Shown here: positions 1 through 7,334 of the stretch, in pieces
Layout of the letters: each line of letters starts with the position of its first letter
Numbering within the stretch: position 1 is the first letter of the stretch
Position numbers and translations under genes: made by a program
Notes under the pieces: generated by a model
Databases searched by the model: none
What the model was told of the DNA's origin: nothing
Seen by the model: the letters and a program-made list of their open reading frames with translations, nothing else
From: Anaeromonas sp052088025
GTDB taxonomy: Bacteria > Bacillota > Clostridia > Tissierellales > SIT17
DNA length: 31,016 nucleotides
Direction: 5' to 3'
Assembly: GCF_052088025.1 (NCBI RefSeq)
Contig: NZ_JBQCYD010000027.1
Location: forward strand, 1-31,016

Positions 1-52
1 TCAGTTTTCAAAGACCAATTGTTCATCGCACTTGTTACCGGCGACTCTTACT

Positions 53-81
53 ACTGTATCAGTTTTTTTGAAGCTTGTCAA
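53..81 (-). promoter_or_regulatory. Leftward rRNA promoter, proximal (P2)
   Basis: On the minus strand: -35 TTGACA (76-81), 17-base spacer (59-75), -10 TACAGT (53-58). The right-hand copy has TATAGT instead, so this -10 carries one change from the better hexamer. The start would fall near base 45, in the leader before the 16S gene outside the window. Confidence 0.85.
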
Positions 82-107
82 CCTTTTTTTGAAATTCTTT
101 TTTTAAA

Positions 108-134
108 GATTTCTTGCTTACGCTTAAGATTGAT
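108..134 (-). repeat. Degenerate GTCATTCTGAG-type intergenic element
   Basis: Between the two left rRNA promoters the minus strand reads roughly ATCTTAAGCGTAAGCAAG followed by AAATCT. It aligns loosely with the clearer copy at 30891-30918 and with a short dispersed sequence (GTCATTCTGAG, a variable AGC-rich middle, GAAGAATCT) that I recall from many anaerobes. Function is unknown. The match is weak here and rests mostly on the symmetric position. Confidence 0.4.
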
Positions 135-179
135 AATATAAAGTTTTGATTGTCGTGTGCTTCCCTGACGACTTTTACT

Positions 180-208
180 ACTATATCAAATTATTTTGAG
201 CTTGTCAA
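180..208 (-). promoter_or_regulatory. Leftward rRNA promoter, distal (P1)
   Basis: On the minus strand: -35 TTGACA (203-208), 17-base spacer (186-202), -10 TATAGT (180-185). Downstream, GTCGT (152-156) and ACGAC (168-172) can form a 5-bp stem in the leader; the right end has the same stem. Bases 209-340 hold only A/T-rich sequence leading to the yyaC ribosome site; I see no other gene in 1-340. Confidence 0.85.
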
Positions 209-340
209 CTCTTTTTAAAAAAACCTTTGTTTAGATTAATAATGGGTATATATTAAAATAAAAAATATTTATAGTATTTTAAAAATCAATTATGGTTAAA
301 ATCATATTATTACTTAAATATGTATAAAGAGGTGAGACTA

Positions 341-925
341 ATGATAGATAATAAAAATATTTCAATAGATTCTAATGCAGATTTTGCTATTTCTACATTC
401 ACTAATATATTGTTAAATAAATTAATAGATCTATATACTCCTAATTATACTGATTTAGTTATAATTTGCATAGGGACAGATAAATCTACAGGAGATTCCC
501 TAGGGCCTTTAGTTGGTTATTTCTTAGATAAAAGACTTGTTTCAAAAAATAAAAACATTCATTTATATGGTACTTTAGATAAACCTGTACATGCTAAAAA
601 TCTACATGAGTATATAGACCTTATTAATAAGACTTATATAAATCCATTTGTAATTGCAATTGATGCTTCACTTGGTTTATATAATAGAATTGGTTTTGTA
701 ACAGTATGGGATGGACCTCTAAAACCAGGATCAGGTGTAAACAAGCAATTACCTGAAATAGGAAATATTCATATAACAGGTGTTGTAAATATTGCAGGTT
801 TTATGGAATTTATATTACTTCAAAATACGCGTTTAAATATAGTTATGAAAATGGCTAATATAATATCCTCTTCAATTATATATTCTATTACCAAATTAAA
901 TATGGATAATAAAAACATCAATTAA
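341..925 (+). CDS. yyaC: Spore protein of the YyaC family
   Basis: The 194-residue protein matches the Spore_YyaC (DUF1256) family, which is related in fold to hydrogenase-maturation and germination proteases. Visible family segments are IICIGTDKSTGDSLGPLVG (about residues 46-64), DKPVHAKNL in the middle, AIDASLG, and PGSGVNKQLPEIGNI followed by HITGVVN. The GTDKSTGDSLGP loop with conserved acidic residues is the likely metal or catalytic site. Exact substrate is unknown; in Bacillus the gene belongs to the forespore regulon and sits near parA/parB. I chose ATG at 341 because AGAGGTG (327-333) lies seven bases upstream; an in-frame ATG at 320 precedes that site and has no ribosome site of its own. 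It points toward the origin, head-on to replication, unlike its neighbours. Its end overlaps the convergent ykuS-like gene by four bases. It implies a spore former. Confidence 0.85.
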   Translation: MIDNKNISIDSNADFAISTFTNILLNKLIDLYTPNYTDLVIICIGTDKSTGDSLGPLVGYFLDKRLVSKNKNIHLYGTLDKPVHAKNLHEYIDLINKTYINPFVIAIDASLGLYNRIGFVTVWDGPLKPGSGVNKQLPEIGNIHITGVVNIAGFMEFILLQNTRLNIVMKMANIISSSIIYSITKLNMDNKNIN

Positions 926-1161
926 AACAGCGGTGTATAATATCCTTTATTTAATATATCTTCTATTTGATCTATAGTTTTATCTGTAGCATTTATAAGT
1001 AATGTTTCTCTATCGCTATTTATATTTGATAAGTTTGACATATTATATCCATCTGCCATATAAATATATGCATCTGAATTATTTTCTACTATTTCATAGC
1101 CTCTATTTATAAGCTCACTAGCTAACTCATTTAATCCTTCTTGTATAGATATTTTTTTCAT
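922..1161 (-). CDS. UPF0180 (YkuS-like) small protein
   Basis: This 79-residue protein resembles the UPF0180/YkuS family. It shows the N-terminal GLNELASELINRGYEIV pattern, a central segment of small and polar residues where the family has its variable loop, and a closing helix (IDQIEDILN). Function is not known. The start is ATG at 1159-1161, served by GGAGGG at 1169-1174. An upstream in-frame ATG (MEGYY, 1176) would translate through that ribosome site and is rejected. The ribosome site lies wholly inside the right-hand strand of a 24-bp perfect stem (1162-1220), so translation should be inhibited when the stem forms in the transcript. The gene follows the lipid kinase gene by 62 bases and converges on yyaC. 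Confidence 0.75.
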   Translation of the reverse strand: MKKISIQEGLNELASELINRGYEIVENNSDAYIYMADGYNMSNLSNINSDRETLLINATDKTIDQIEDILNKGYYTPLF

Positions 1162-1220
1162 ATAATAACCCTCCAAATTAGAAATTTTATTTTAGTATTT
1201 CTAATTTGGAGGGTTATTAT
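1162..1220 (-). promoter_or_regulatory. 24-bp perfect stem-loop covering the ykuS ribosome site
   Basis: Arms 1162-1185 and 1197-1220 are perfectly complementary over 24 bp with an 11-base loop (1186-1196). On the minus strand the stem begins right after the lipid kinase stop codon and ends one base before the ykuS-like start codon, so the GGAGGG ribosome site is fully paired. No U-run follows, so it is not a textbook terminator. It could protect the 3' end of the upstream message, act as a weak terminator, or switch translation off. Confidence 0.8.
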
Positions 1221-1223
1221 GTA

Positions 1224-2102
1224 CTATATTATTATATTAATATTTTTTTCATATAAATTAAATTTTATTAGTCCTTTTTTACTTAGAATATCCCCATCTA
1301 TATTTAAAAAAACTTCATCTTTTGTATCAATATTAAAAGAATCTACTCGAATAAACTCCACATATTTTTTATACTTTCCATGATTTCCATTATAAACTGA
1401 AGGAAATAAAAATAACAGCTTAAACTTAGGTATCTCTTTTATTATACAGATATCTAATTTATTATCATCAATTTTTGCTTGTGGAGTTATTTTAATCCCT
1501 CCACCATAATATTTTCCATTTGCTAGGGCTATTAATAATATTTTTTCATCTCTTTTAATGTTATTATATTCTATAGTAACTTCCTTTGATTTAAATATCA
1601 GCAAAGTTCTTAAAATACCCATTGTATACGCTACTTTACCTTTAAATATTCCTTTAAATAGCTTTGTATTCTTTACTATTTCTGCATCTAATCCAATGCT
1701 TGCAACATTTAAAAATATATTTTCTTCTGCTAAGCCTATATTAACTTCTTTTGTTTTTCCTCTTATTATCCTTTTTAATGCTTCATTTATATTTAAAGAA
1801 ACATTTAATGATCTAGCTAAATCATTTCCTGTACCCATAGGAATAATACCAAGTATTCCTTTTCCCTTTTCTTTTATACCACTTGCAACTTCTCTTATTG
1901 TTCCATCTCCACCTACTCCAACTATTATTTCATAGTTTTCATCTAAAAAATTTTTAGTTAGGATTCTTGCATCATCAATGCCATCTGTATAAACAATAAT
2001 ATACTCATAATGACTATTGCTTATATGCATTTCAATTATAGGTTTTATATCTTTTTTTCTGTTTTTTCCTGCTATGGGATTTATTATAAATGCAATTTTC
2101 AT
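1224..2102 (-). CDS. YegS/DagK-type diacylglycerol (lipid) kinase
   Basis: The 292-residue protein belongs to the DAGK catalytic (YegS/DgkB/BmrU) family, soluble kinases that phosphorylate lipid hydroxyls such as diacylglycerol using ATP. It begins with MKIAFIINPIAGKNR, the family's N-terminal nucleotide-binding strand. GGDGT lies at residues 64-68 and GTGNDLAR at 90-97; these form the ATP site. The C-terminal half has NGKYYGGGIKITPQAKIDD, the second-domain signature, and ends with NIDGD near residue 265. Length is normal. It likely recycles diacylglycerol for phospholipid or lipoteichoic acid metabolism, but the substrate cannot be fixed from sequence. The start ATG follows AAGGTAG. It is six bases downstream of the DUF4446 gene and probably co-transcribed with it. 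Confidence 0.85.
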   Translation of the reverse strand: MKIAFIINPIAGKNRKKDIKPIIEMHISNSHYEYIIVYTDGIDDARILTKNFLDENYEIIVGVGGDGTIREVASGIKEKGKGILGIIPMGTGNDLARSLNVSLNINEALKRIIRGKTKEVNIGLAEENIFLNVASIGLDAEIVKNTKLFKGIFKGKVAYTMGILRTLLIFKSKEVTIEYNNIKRDEKILLIALANGKYYGGGIKITPQAKIDDNKLDICIIKEIPKFKLLFLFPSVYNGNHGKYKKYVEFIRVDSFNIDTKDEVFLNIDGDILSKKGLIKFNLYEKNINIII

Positions 2103-2108
2103 TTTATG

Positions 2109-2645
2109 CTACCTTGTGGCCCTTCTCATTTTACCTTCCATATACAAAGAATTTCTCTTTGCCTTATCTATAGCTTGTATCTCTTCAATGGATAATTTAT
2201 ATTCAGATTCTCCATTTACTATTGGTTTTCCATAACAAATAGATTCATTTCTACCATATAAGTTAGAAATTACAAGTCCAGTATTGTTTTCATCTAATAA
2301 GGCCACTGAAAAACTTAAATCACTACCTATGTCATCAAAGCCATTATATCTCATAATTCCAACTCTTTGTATTGAACTCTTAACCTTTTCATTTAATAAT
2401 TCTAATTTATCATTTATATTTTTCATTTCTAATTTTGATTCATTTAACATATCTATATTTTTAAATAAAGTCTCTTCTAGATTATCTCCATTAGAGTTTA
2501 CTAATAACTTTTTATACCTTTTCTTTAAACTAGATACCCTATATTCTTGTATCAAAAATAATAAGAATAATATTAAAGAAAATATTATAACCCCTATAAT
2601 AACTTGATCTCTATATAAGTCTAATAGTTCTAGAACACTCTCCAT
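2109..2645 (-). CDS. DUF4446 family membrane-anchored protein
   Basis: This 178-residue protein matches DUF4446, common in Clostridia and Bacilli near the origin. One transmembrane helix is visible at about residues 15-35, followed by a basic stretch (KKRYKKLL) and a predicted coiled coil (about 55-95). The conserved family block follows: VGIMRYNGFDDIGSDLSFSV and the ALLD / GLVISNLYGR segments at about 110-140. It probably has a short extracytoplasmic N-terminus and a cytoplasmic soluble domain. No enzymatic motif is visible and the function is unknown. The start at 2645 follows a purine-rich AGAAGG. It reads into the lipid kinase gene with a six-base gap. Confidence 0.8.
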   Translation of the reverse strand: MESVLELLDLYRDQVIIGVIIFSLILFLLFLIQEYRVSSLKKRYKKLLVNSNGDNLEETLFKNIDMLNESKLEMKNINDKLELLNEKVKSSIQRVGIMRYNGFDDIGSDLSFSVALLDENNTGLVISNLYGRNESICYGKPIVNGESEYKLSIEEIQAIDKAKRNSLYMEGKMRRATR

Positions 2646-2668
2646 AACCTTCTACCTCTTCCCCTAAT

Positions 2669-3820
2669 TTAATTATCATTTACTTCTTTAGCAATTTGCT
2701 TTATTGCATCTATTGTTTTTATTATATCATCTTTTGTATTAAATGGCCCTATACTAAATCTAATTGCGCCTCTTTCTAATGTTCCTATTGTATCATGTGC
2801 TAGAGGAGCGCAATGAAGTCCTGATCTTGTTTGTATATCAAATACATTATCTAATATATAACTTATTTCTGATGAGTCTTCGCTTCCAATATTTAAAAGT
2901 ATTACAGGAGCTCTTTTGCTTATATCTTTGGGACCATATAGTATTACTCCTTTAACATCTTTTATTCCATCTATGAAAATTTTTAGTAGTTCTTCTTCTT
3001 CTTGCCTTATCTTTTCTATTCCCTTATCTAATATATATTGAACCCCTGCTGAAAGGCCTACAATACCAGGAGTATTAGGAGTACCACTTTCATATTTATC
3101 AGGCAATATATCAGGTTGATCTAATTCATGTGATTTACTACCTGTACCTCCCTCTATTAGGGAATTTACCTTTATCCCTTCTTTTATATATAATCCTCCT
3201 GTACCTTGAGGACCTAAAAGACTTTTATGACCTGTAAAGGCTAACATATCTATATTCATTCTACCTACATCTATATCATATATACCTGCCGTTTGAGCTG
3301 AATCTACTAGATATAAAATATTATTTTCTTTTGCTAATTTTCCTATTTCCTCTATATCCAAAATACTACCTGTTATATTAGATGCATGAGTTGTTACTAT
3401 CAATTTTGTATTTTCTTTTATAGCTTTCTTTATATCTTGTGTTTTTATAAATCCCTCTTTATCACATTTAACTATAGTGTTTTCTACACCAATTTTTTCA
3501 AGGGTTTTTATAGGCCTAAGTACTGAATTATGCTCCATTGTTGTTGTGATTACATGATCTCCACTTTTAAGGAATCCTTTTATTGCTAAATTAAGCGATT
3601 CTGTAGCATTTTGTGTGAATACTATATTCATTGGATTTTTTATATTAAATAATTTCGCTAAATTTTCCCTTGCTTGATAAATCTCTCTCCCTGCTCTCAT
3701 AGCTAGCTTATGCCCAGCACGTCCAGGATTAGCAGAATAATCCTTCATGCATTCTATCATTTTTTCATATACAATCTCTGGTTTTTTAAATGTAGTTGCT
3801 GCATTATCTAAATAAATCAA
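2669..3820 (-). CDS. Cysteine desulfurase family protein (class V aminotransferase fold)
   Basis: The 383-residue PLP enzyme opens with MIYLDNAATTFKKP. PLP contacts are visible: His97 in MEHNSV stacking on the ring, Asp173 in LVDSAQ, and Schiff-base Lys199 in TGHKSLLGPQG. The catalytic loop is RSGLHCAPLAHDTIGT with Cys337, which would carry the persulfide. The pattern fits the small clostridial 'cysteine desulfurase family' subgroup rather than IscS, whose loop differs. That subgroup often sits near DUF3343 and SelD-type genes, and here a DUF3343 domain is fused to HydE in the nearby operon. It converts cysteine to alanine and enzyme-bound sulfane sulfur (or selenocysteine to selenide). The start codon is TTG at 3818-3820, after GGGGTG at a five-base spacing. 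Confidence 0.85.
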   Translation of the reverse strand: MIYLDNAATTFKKPEIVYEKMIECMKDYSANPGRAGHKLAMRAGREIYQARENLAKLFNIKNPMNIVFTQNATESLNLAIKGFLKSGDHVITTTMEHNSVLRPIKTLEKIGVENTIVKCDKEGFIKTQDIKKAIKENTKLIVTTHASNITGSILDIEEIGKLAKENNILYLVDSAQTAGIYDIDVGRMNIDMLAFTGHKSLLGPQGTGGLYIKEGIKVNSLIEGGTGSKSHELDQPDILPDKYESGTPNTPGIVGLSAGVQYILDKGIEKIRQEEEELLKIFIDGIKDVKGVILYGPKDISKRAPVILLNIGSEDSSEISYILDNVFDIQTRSGLHCAPLAHDTIGTLERGAIRFSIGPFNTKDDIIKTIDAIKQIAKEVNDN

Positions 3821-3847
3821 ATTTTCACCCCATTGTTTTTTATACTC

Positions 3848-4639
3848 TTATCTCTTTATAGTTTTATGCGGCAATATATAAGTTAAATAATATACTCCTG
3901 AAATTATAATTCCTCCTCCAATAACATTGCCAATTGTTACTGGTATTAAGTTTTTAACCCATATATCTAACCATGAAGTATCTAGTCCTAAAAGCTTTCC
4001 AAGTGGTAAAAAAAACATATTTGCAATACTATGCTCAAATCCCGAAAGTACAAAAAGCATTATAGGAAACCATATGGCAAATATTTTACCTATAACATCC
4101 TTTGCTGCTGTAGCAAACCATACTGATAATGTTACTATCATATTGCAAAGTATGCCTCTTATTGATGCTTCATAAAAAGAAATAGAAACTTTAGCTTCAC
4201 TAACAGAAATAACTAATTTACTTATACTTTCTCCATCATATAATCCAGATTTATATATAGCATATGCTAATAATATAGATACTATAAAATTACCTGTATA
4301 TACTATTATCCAGTTTTTAGATAAAGAAGCTAAACTGATTTTCTTATCTAATAAAGCCATTATCATGAGATTATTCCCAGTAAATAATTCAGCCCCTGCC
4401 ATTAAAACCAACATAAGTCCTACAGGAAAGACTGAAGCTCCCATAAATTTAGATAAACCAACATCAATATTGCCAAGAGTCTGAGTAACTGTTAGAAACC
4501 CATGTGATCCAAAACCAATGAACACTCCTGCGAATATAGATAAAAGCAAACTTTGCATGAAATTTAATCTAGTTTTCCCCTCAGCCACTTGTATAGTAGC
4601 ATCTGCTACTTCCTTAGGCGTTAACATTTTCTTGTCCAT
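3848..4639 (-). CDS. Formate/nitrite transporter (FNT) family channel
   Basis: The 263-residue polytopic protein belongs to the FNT family of pentameric channels for small anions (formate, nitrite, hydrosulfide). Six hydrophobic segments are visible, starting near residues 27, 68, 110, 160, 188 and 230. The family's first signature lies around GVFIGFGSHGFLTV and GAELFTGNN, and the second is FVLSGFEHSIANMFFLPLG. The His in GFEHSIANM is the conserved pore histidine. Sequence does not separate FocA-like formate from hydrosulfide (HSC) channels. The adjacent hydrogenase-maturation and desulfurase genes make formate or HS- both sensible for a fermenting anaerobe. The gene has its own promoter (4672-4700) and a GGAAGTG ribosome site. 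Confidence 0.88.
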   Translation of the reverse strand: MDKKMLTPKEVADATIQVAEGKTRLNFMQSLLLSIFAGVFIGFGSHGFLTVTQTLGNIDVGLSKFMGASVFPVGLMLVLMAGAELFTGNNLMIMALLDKKISLASLSKNWIIVYTGNFIVSILLAYAIYKSGLYDGESISKLVISVSEAKVSISFYEASIRGILCNMIVTLSVWFATAAKDVIGKIFAIWFPIMLFVLSGFEHSIANMFFLPLGKLLGLDTSWLDIWVKNLIPVTIGNVIGGGIIISGVYYLTYILPHKTIKR

Positions 4640-4671
4640 AAAATCACTTCCTTTATTTTAACTTTAATAAA

Positions 4672-4700
4672 ATTATACTAAAAATCTCCCTAAGAATCAA
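4672..4700 (-). promoter_or_regulatory. SigA-type promoter of the FNT gene
   Basis: On the minus strand: -35 TTGATT (4695-4700), 17-base spacer (4678-4694), -10 TATAAT (4672-4677), with the gene start at 4639. The -35 overlaps the left end of the parS-centred palindrome, so Spo0J loaded there could affect this promoter. Confidence 0.7.
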
Positions 4701-4743
4701 TAAAACCAAAAATGTTTCACGTGAAACATTTTTGGTTTTATTG
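4698..4743. terminator. Perfect 46-bp palindrome, likely hydF terminator
   Basis: Bases 4698-4720 are the exact reverse complement of 4721-4743, with no loop bases. Past the hydF stop codon the minus-strand RNA would form a long hairpin with A/U-rich outer arms. The centre (4713-4728) is a consensus parS. The same element therefore looks like both a transcription stop and a Spo0J loading site. Confidence 0.8.
4713..4728. promoter_or_regulatory. parS centromere site 1
   Basis: TGTTTCACGTGAAACA is an exact match to the Firmicutes parS consensus, where Spo0J/ParB nucleates and loads as a CTP-dependent clamp. It lies about 5 kb from parB and about 17 kb left of the origin unwinding site, the usual origin-proximal placement. 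Confidence 0.97.
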
Positions 4744-4746
4744 CTA

Positions 4747-5958
4747 TTAATATAATTCTTTCTTTATCTCAGGAAATATTTCCAAAGCTCTCTCCAGTAT
4801 ATCATGTTTATATGCTAAAAATATGCCGTAGTTAATTATAGGAATGTTTTTTTCCTTTGCTCTTTGAATTCTTGAAAGCATTTCTTTTCTATTTATCATA
4901 CATGCTCCACAATGAACTACCATATTATAATTAGAAATATCTTCCGCTATACTATTTCCTGAACTCCAATTAAAATTAAGTTCCTTTTCTGATATTTCTT
5001 CTAAAAACCTAGGTATCTTATCCCTTCCAATATCACCTTTTTGTTTGTGATGAGTACAAGCTTCACTTATTAATATATTATCTTTGTCTTTTAAATTTCT
5101 TATTGCTTTTATTCCTCTTACAAATTCTAAAAGTTCACCTTTGTATCTGGCAAATAGTATAGAATAACTTGTAAGTAAAATCTCTCTTGGCACTATATCT
5201 TTTATATTGCCAAAGACTTGAGAATCTGTTATAACCATTTTAATTTTATCACCAAATAATTCAATGGTTTCTTCAAGTTCAGTATCTTGAACTACAATAT
5301 TTATGGCATTTGCATCCAATACTTCTCTTATGGTTTGTACTTGTGGTAGTATCAACCTTCCCTTTGGTGCTGCCTTGTCTATGGGTGTTACTTGAATTAT
5401 TACATCATTCTTTTGTATTTTATCTTTGATTATGAAATTTTCTTCTTCTATATATTTTGATAAGGTAATTAGTTTCTCTTTTAATTCTTCAATACCTATT
5501 TTAGTCTTTGTGCTTATTTTGAATATATCCATATTTAGTTCTTCTTTTAATCCTTCTATATCTCCATCTTCTATATCAATTTTATTTACTACTCCTATAA
5601 AAGGTATGTTTTTCTTTTTAAATTTATCTATTAATTCTTTTTCATAATGAAGATTATTTGTTTTAAAATCTAATAATATAATAGCCATATCAGTTTTTTC
5701 TAAAATATTTAATGTTTTTTTGATTCTTAGATTACCTAATTCTCCCGCGTCATCAATTCCTGCTGTATCTATAAATACTACAGGTCCTATGGGAAGTAAT
5801 TCCATAGCCTTATATACAGGATCTGTGGTTGTTCCCTTTATATCACTAACCAATGATACACTTTGATTTGTAAGTGTATTTATAAGGCTTGATTTACCTA
5901 TATTTCTCTTACCAAATATACCTATGTGAAGTCTATTTGCTCTTGGACTTTTATTCAA
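4747..5958 (-). CDS. hydF: [FeFe]-hydrogenase maturation GTPase HydF
   Basis: HydF is the scaffold that carries the diiron precursor made by HydE and HydG and transfers it to apo-hydrogenase. The 403-residue protein has an N-terminal GTPase domain: P-loop GKRNIGKSS (about 16-24), DTAG (about 60), NKID (about 124). A dimerisation domain follows, then the C-terminal cluster domain with CTHH, and HCGAC near the end, matching the family's CxH...HCxxC ligands for a [4Fe-4S] cluster. Length is normal. The start codon is TTG at 5956-5958, seven bases after GGAG; there is no ATG alternative with a better site. It is the last gene of hydG-hydE-hydF, 11 bases after hydE, and is followed by the parS palindrome. 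The hydrogenase it serves is not in the window. Confidence 0.96.
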   Translation of the reverse strand: MNKSPRANRLHIGIFGKRNIGKSSLINTLTNQSVSLVSDIKGTTTDPVYKAMELLPIGPVVFIDTAGIDDAGELGNLRIKKTLNILEKTDMAIILLDFKTNNLHYEKELIDKFKKKNIPFIGVVNKIDIEDGDIEGLKEELNMDIFKISTKTKIGIEELKEKLITLSKYIEEENFIIKDKIQKNDVIIQVTPIDKAAPKGRLILPQVQTIREVLDANAINIVVQDTELEETIELFGDKIKMVITDSQVFGNIKDIVPREILLTSYSILFARYKGELLEFVRGIKAIRNLKDKDNILISEACTHHKQKGDIGRDKIPRFLEEISEKELNFNWSSGNSIAEDISNYNMVVHCGACMINRKEMLSRIQRAKEKNIPIINYGIFLAYKHDILERALEIFPEIKKELY

Positions 5959-5969
5959 AAGTTATCTCC

Positions 5970-7325
5970 TCATTTCAAATCATTATCTATTTCATAACCT
6001 AATTTTTTTATATAATCATAATTTAAATATTTAGGTAGCTTTCTTTTAGCTTCTTTGGTGGATTCTATTGTGAAACTTAAATCTACCATCTTCTTATTTG
6101 AATATATGCTATATTTTTCTTTTAATTTATCTGGAGTACTTATAAGCATTATAGTATTTGCACCTGCCATGAGAGCTAATGCTTGAGCTTCTTTTTTTAG
6201 GGTTGAAATAGCTGTTGTGGCAGGAAGAAAAACATCTTGACATATTATCCTTGTCAGTGCAATTACCTTTAAATTAAGCTTTAAGTCAGAAGACTTTTCA
6301 TTTTCAAATGGTGTGGATTTACTTGGTATAAACGGACCAAAGCCTATCATATGAACTCCATAATTTTTTTGAAATAATATTACATCTGCTATGTCAGAGT
6401 ATGTTTGAGTAGGTAGTCCTATCATACCTCCTGAACCAATCCTAATCCCTGAATTCTTTATCCACTGTGTATTTTTTATTCTTTCATCTAATTTGCTATC
6501 AGGATGGATATAATCATATAATTCTTTACTTGCTGTTTCTATTTTAAGCAAATAATTATTTATTCCTGCTTTTTTAAATAATTTATATTCTTCTTCTTTT
6601 CTTTCACCTATACTTAAGGTTATACCCATTTTATATTTTTCTTTTATCTCTTTAATTATAGATAATATAATATCTGTAGTGTAGAATGGATCTTCACCTG
6701 ATTGAAGTATAACTGTTTTTATTCCTAATTTATATAACTTATCAACTTCATTTAATATCTCTTCCCTACTCATTCTATATCTAAATTGTTTATTATCTTT
6801 TCTAAGACCGCAATAATTACAGTTTTTCATACAATAATTAGAAAATTCTATTGCTGCTCTAACCTCTATCCTATCTCCTACACATTCGCTTCTTATAATA
6901 TCTGCAGCTTTTATAAGTGATTTATATTCATTATCATCTTTACTTTCTAATACATATATAATATCTTCCTTGTTTAAATTTATATTAGAAGAAACTTTCC
7001 TTAAAATCATCTTCATCTTTTCTGGTATTTCCATATCTATTGCTTTAGACAAATTATATTTATATCTATTTTCTAAGGAATGTATTCCTTCATAATATAT
7101 TTTTTTATCTTTTAATAAACCTTCTATCTTTTCTTTATCTTTTTTATTGAATTTAATAGCAGTAGTACATATTTCTCCAAAACCTTTAGGTGTAGGTATA
7201 AGTTCATTTAATATATGACTTTTATCTAATGTGTTTTTTATATGAATCATATTTGAATTAGAAATAGATATTAATATATGTGGATTTTCAAATTCATCTT
7301 TTATAAACTTATTTAATATACTCAT
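5970..7325 (-). CDS. hydE: [FeFe]-hydrogenase maturase HydE with N-terminal DUF3343 (Se/S carrier-like) domain
   Basis: HydE is a radical SAM enzyme that processes the Fe(CO)2(CN)cysteine product of HydG on the way to the H-cluster. The cluster motif CMKNCNYCG is at residues 165-173 (Cys165, 169, 172), followed by the HydE-typical QSGEDP and GFGPFIPS segments. The protein is 451 residues, about 100 longer than typical HydE, in which this motif lies near residue 65. The extra N-terminal part (about 12-85) looks like the DUF3343 / putative Se-S carrier domain: hydrophobic strand, LIPTPKGFGEICTTAIKF with the conserved cysteine (Cys53), and a final KKIYYEGI strand. I see no stop or frameshift at the junction and GGAGG is well placed before the ATG, so the fusion looks genuine. 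The role of the extra domain is inferred, not known. It is nine bases after hydG in the same operon. Confidence 0.93.
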   Translation of the reverse strand: MSILNKFIKDEFENPHILISISNSNMIHIKNTLDKSHILNELIPTPKGFGEICTTAIKFNKKDKEKIEGLLKDKKIYYEGIHSLENRYKYNLSKAIDMEIPEKMKMILRKVSSNINLNKEDIIYVLESKDDNEYKSLIKAADIIRSECVGDRIEVRAAIEFSNYCMKNCNYCGLRKDNKQFRYRMSREEILNEVDKLYKLGIKTVILQSGEDPFYTTDIILSIIKEIKEKYKMGITLSIGERKEEEYKLFKKAGINNYLLKIETASKELYDYIHPDSKLDERIKNTQWIKNSGIRIGSGGMIGLPTQTYSDIADVILFQKNYGVHMIGFGPFIPSKSTPFENEKSSDLKLNLKVIALTRIICQDVFLPATTAISTLKKEAQALALMAGANTIMLISTPDKLKEKYSIYSNKKMVDLSFTIESTKEAKRKLPKYLNYDYIKKLGYEIDNDLK

Positions 7326-7334
7326 ATCTTCCTC

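Larger units (their letters stand above)
1..185. repeat. Left copy of the inverted rRNA leader repeat
   Basis: The reverse complement of this stretch matches the right end of the window (about 30819-31016) over two promoter cores, a small hairpin and the last bases before the 16S gene. The copies differ mainly in a spacer around 106-140 (left) and 30865-30920 (right), in the distal promoter spacer, and in one base of the proximal -10. The CAAAGACC at 9-16 is the complement of GGTCTTTG, the boxA-like leader element just upstream of clostridial 16S genes. I infer that an rRNA operon starts immediately left of base 1 and reads leftward. Confidence 0.85.

Noticed and set aside
1219..1383. Rightward small gene starting at 1219 with a good GGAGGG site
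   Set aside because: Its ribosome site is only the mirror image of the ykuS one in the palindrome, and the frame is antisense to the lipid kinase gene with low-complexity hydrophobic sequence.
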